NCBI GenBank assembly: GCA_003645435.1
Contig: QNFD01000074.1
Span: forward strand, 1-9,799
Source: Gammaproteobacteria bacterium
Lineage (GTDB): Bacteria > Pseudomonadota > Gammaproteobacteria > GCA-001735895
Length of the DNA: 9,799 nucleotides
Reading direction: 5' to 3'
How positions within the stretch are numbered: the stretch's first letter is position 1; each line of letters begins with the position of its first letter. This document shows, piece by piece, positions 7,599-9,799 of the stretch. The notes under the pieces were generated by a model. It was given only the letters and a program-made list of their open reading frames with translations, made no database searches and was not told the origin of the DNA. Made by a program: the position numbers and the translations under genes.

Positions 7599-8395
7599 CG
7601 AGCCTTTTCGGCGCTTGCGATTGGGCGACCGCCAGCCTTGATTGATTTAGCGAGTTCGGTCACCAGTTCTGCACTGCTCGATGCAATGTTTCCATCCGGT
7701 AAATACAGATTGTTCTCAAAGCCGACGCGGGCATGTCCACCCTGATCGATGCCGGCAATGACACAGGCCTGTTCCTGAGCGCCAAAGGCGCAAACGAACC
7801 AGTCGAGGCCGGTTAAATCCTTACTCAGAAACGGTTCCAGATCAGCCGGTGATGATTGGAAATCCACCGCGTATCGTCCCAGTACAAATAGAACGCAATG
7901 CTGCAAGACTGGTATGACGCCGTCCTGTCTCAGTGTCATATAGGTTGCCAGCTCTTGCGCGCTATAGACGATATGCTGAATATGGACCTCGGCTTCCGTG
8001 GCCCAGTGAAAGAAATTTTTGGCGAAGCCCAGATCTTTGAAGTCGCATGTCATTTCGCGCAGCGAAACGCTGGCCATTTGCGGTACGACAGACTCCACGC
8101 AATCAACCTGTTGTTGCGGTGTGTAGCGGCCCACCGCCTCGGTAGTGATTTGCACTAGCATGGTCGGAGCCTGCCGCTTCATCTCGGTAATAAGCTCCTG
8201 GTACAAACCTGCATCGAGCACATGTTCATCCTCACTGCCGCGCACATGTGCATGCAGAACTGTTGCTCCTGCTGCATGACATTGCACCGCCTCCTCGACA
8301 GTTTCACCGATAGAAACCGGCAGAGCAGGGTGGTCTTTCCTGGTTTTGCGTGCGCCGTTGGGCGCTACCATAATAATGGCGGGAGTAGTTGCCAT
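7571..8395 (-). CDS. Beta-keto acid cleavage enzyme (BKACE, DUF849)
   Basis: This is a TIM-barrel, zinc-dependent Claisen-type enzyme. Family members react a beta-keto acid with acetyl-CoA to give acetoacetate and a new acyl-CoA. The 274-residue protein is full length and shows the family pattern: VAPNGARKTRKDHP near the N-terminus, the metal-binding HxH (His48 and His50 in LHAHVRG), VQITTEAVGRY (81-91), SVSLREM (109-115), the acidic metal ligand region GGHARVGFENNLYLPDG (219-235, Glu227) and a C-terminal GGRPIASAEKARQLLGI. The residue after HVR is Gly instead of the frequent Asp. Its start codon overlaps the stop of the upstream aminotransferase gene (TAATG), with no evident Shine-Dalgarno sequence, so translation is probably coupled. 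Known family substrates include 3-keto-5-aminohexanoate and dehydrocarnitine; the substrate here cannot be read from sequence. The gene ends inside the convergent MFS gene. Confidence 0.9.
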   Translation of the reverse strand: MATTPAIIMVAPNGARKTRKDHPALPVSIGETVEEAVQCHAAGATVLHAHVRGSEDEHVLDAGLYQELITEMKRQAPTMLVQITTEAVGRYTPQQQVDCVESVVPQMASVSLREMTCDFKDLGFAKNFFHWATEAEVHIQHIVYSAQELATYMTLRQDGVIPVLQHCVLFVLGRYAVDFQSSPADLEPFLSKDLTGLDWFVCAFGAQEQACVIAGIDQGGHARVGFENNLYLPDGNIASSSAELVTELAKSIKAGGRPIASAEKARQLLGIRKA

Positions 8396-9717
8396 TATTT
8401 CAGTACAACTTGTACGGCAGTGTCGAGCTTGTCGATAATCTCTTCGATATGATTGTCATCGATGATGAAAGGCGGCGCCAGCAGTACATGGTCGCCCTGT
8501 TTACCATCGATAGTTCCACCCATCGGGTAGCAAATGAGTCCGGCCTCGAAGGTGGCTTTTTTAAATTGCTTGTTGATACCGAGACTGGGATCAAAAGCGG
8601 CTTTGGTATCCCGATCCTGCACAAACTCCATGCCCAGAAATAGTCCACGTCCGCGGATATCGCCAATGTGCGGATGTTCGGCGAATCGATCTCTGAGTGC
8701 CTGCATGAGTCGATCGCCCTGACTCTGAACCTGCCCGATCAAGTTGCGATCGAGTATCGCGCTTACCACCGCATGCCCGGCCGCGCAGGCGACTGGATGG
8801 CCGAGGTAAGTGTGACCATGCTGAAAAAAGCCCGAACCATTCTCGATCGCGCTATAGATTTCTTTACTACATAACATCGCGCCTATGGGCTGGTAACCGG
8901 CACCGAGGCCCTTGGCAATGGCGGTAATGTCTGGGGCAATACCCTCCTGTTCGCAGGCAAACAGGCTGCCGGTACGACCCATGCCGCACATGACTTCATC
9001 GAGAATCAGCAATACACCGTGGGTATCGCAGATCTCACGAATGCGTTTGTAATAACCATCAACTGCCGGCACCGCACCCATGGTTGCGCCGACCACGGGT
9101 TCGGCGACAAAGGCCATTACCTGTTCGGCACCGAGACGATTGATTTCGGTTTCGAGCTCGTTGGCGACACGTTGGCCATAGTCGAATTCGGTTTCATCAT
9201 CGCGCTTGCCTCGATAGGCATAACAGGGGGATATATGCGTGGTATCAATCATCAGCGGTGCAAAGGGTTCGCGGCGCCACAGGTTGCCGCCGGTGGCGAG
9301 CGCTCCCAGTGTATTACCGTGATAACTTTGCAGGCGTGCAATTACCTTGTGGCGCTGTGGTTGGCCGATTTCCAGGTAATACTGGCGAGCGAGCTTGATT
9401 GCCGCTTCCATCGCTTCAGAACCGCCGGACACCAGGTAGACACGGTCGAGATTACCCGGTGCATTTTGAATTAGCAGATCCGCCAGCGATTCGGCCGCGT
9501 CGCTGGTGAAAAAACCGGTATGGGCAAATTCCATTCGATCGAGCTGGGCCTTGATCGCGTCGTTGATTTGCGGGTCGCCATGGCCAAGGCATGAAACCGC
9601 GGCGCCACCGGAGCCATCCAAATACTGTTTACCCTGCTTGTCGATTAGATAAACGCCGTCGCCTTTAACCGCAGTCGGGTAGGCTGCTTTGGTATGGCGT
9701 GGAAATACGTGGCTCAT
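8395..9717 (-). CDS. Class III PLP-dependent aminotransferase (omega/beta-amino acid type)
   Basis: This is a cytoplasmic fold-type I transaminase of the acetylornithine/4-aminobutyrate group, 440 residues, full length. Visible landmarks are DGSGGAAVSCLGHGDP (34-49), the phosphate-binding SGGSEAMEAAIKLAR (97-111), YHGNTLGA (132-139), AEPVVGAT (205-212), the pyridine-binding Asp240 in LLILDEVMCGMGRTG, and the PLP lysine Lys269 in AIAKGLGAGYQPIGA. The C-terminus holds DIRGRGLFLGMEF and GDHVLLAPPFIID. The overall style, including the late GDHVLLAPP, recalls the Bacillus YodT group tied to beta-lysine breakdown rather than classical GabT, but this is from memory. It is the first gene of a two-gene operon with BKACE, which suggests it makes the beta-keto acid that BKACE cleaves. 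The start at 9717 has only a weak GAG-type ribosome binding site. Amine donor and acceptor are unknown. Confidence 0.93.
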   Translation of the reverse strand: MSHVFPRHTKAAYPTAVKGDGVYLIDKQGKQYLDGSGGAAVSCLGHGDPQINDAIKAQLDRMEFAHTGFFTSDAAESLADLLIQNAPGNLDRVYLVSGGSEAMEAAIKLARQYYLEIGQPQRHKVIARLQSYHGNTLGALATGGNLWRREPFAPLMIDTTHISPCYAYRGKRDDETEFDYGQRVANELETEINRLGAEQVMAFVAEPVVGATMGAVPAVDGYYKRIREICDTHGVLLILDEVMCGMGRTGSLFACEQEGIAPDITAIAKGLGAGYQPIGAMLCSKEIYSAIENGSGFFQHGHTYLGHPVACAAGHAVVSAILDRNLIGQVQSQGDRLMQALRDRFAEHPHIGDIRGRGLFLGMEFVQDRDTKAAFDPSLGINKQFKKATFEAGLICYPMGGTIDGKQGDHVLLAPPFIIDDNHIEEIIDKLDTAVQVVLK

Positions 9718-9799
9718 GTTTAGTCTCGTAAATGTGTTCGCATGCGTTGGCCCTTCGGGTCATACGCGGCTGTGAGCGAGATGGTACCAGAGAAGTAAC
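9718..9799. other. Upstream region of the aminotransferase operon (incomplete)
   Basis: These 82 bases precede the aminotransferase start on the - strand and run off the window. I see no convincing -35/-10 pair, operator dyad or coding frame. A short GGCCC-TTC-GGGTC hairpin at 9749-9761 lacks a T-run and is probably incidental. The promoter, and possibly further genes of this operon, would lie to the right. Confidence 0.3.

Noticed and set aside
9019..9474. Open frame of 151 codons on the + strand opposite the aminotransferase
   Set aside because: It lies antisense to conserved aminotransferase motifs, including the PLP-lysine region nearby, and has no recognisable content.
1..9799. tRNA or rRNA genes, CRISPR repeats, insertion sequences, phage or toxin-antitoxin genes
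   Set aside because: I looked for clover-leaf arms, regularly spaced repeats, terminal inverted repeats with transposase, and small paired genes and saw none; the window is ordinary metabolic and transport coding sequence.

Overview
The window looks like a chromosomal piece of a proteobacterium, most likely a gammaproteobacterium. The reasons are moderately GC-rich coding sequence, Shine-Dalgarno-led tightly packed operons, and sarcosine oxidase subunits that read closely like those I remember from Pseudomonas and relatives. The species cannot be named from the sequence. The window is almost fully coding; no gene-free stretch exceeds about 140 bases.

The left half (1-5222, + strand) is a complete heterotetrameric sarcosine oxidase operon in the canonical order soxB-soxD-soxA-soxG, with overlapping or nearly touching genes. 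It is preceded by the last 26 codons of what looks like a membrane protein. The enzyme oxidatively demethylates sarcosine to glycine with O2, releasing H2O2 and passing the one-carbon unit to tetrahydrofolate or releasing it as formaldehyde. This is the last demethylation step of glycine betaine, carnitine, choline or creatine breakdown. The soxA ribosome binding site lies in a perfect 6-bp hairpin formed with the end of soxD, suggesting translational coupling.

The middle (5223-7598, + strand) starts with a short intergenic region. It holds a promoter with the geometry of MerR/SoxR-family-controlled promoters: near-consensus -35 and -10 hexamers 19 bp apart, with an off-centre dyad between them. 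It drives a major facilitator superfamily (MFS) exporter gene that stops abruptly after about two thirds of the expected length and is probably a deletion remnant. Just 24 bp further begins an intact second MFS transporter of a different family, which may now be read from the MerR-type promoter.

The right part (7571-9717, - strand) is a two-gene operon: a class III PLP-dependent aminotransferase followed, with a TAATG stop-start overlap, by a beta-keto acid cleavage enzyme (BKACE/DUF849). Together they could deaminate a beta-amino acid to a beta-keto acid and split this with acetyl-CoA into acetoacetate and a new acyl-CoA. The BKACE gene converges on the second MFS gene and the two overlap by 28 bp, leaving no room for a terminator between them.

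Taken together this is a catabolic locus for small amino or methylated-amine compounds with associated transport. The most interesting points are the MerR-type promoter without its regulator in view, the decayed exporter it serves, and the uncharacterised aminotransferase-BKACE pair. Nothing in the window is clearly a new system.
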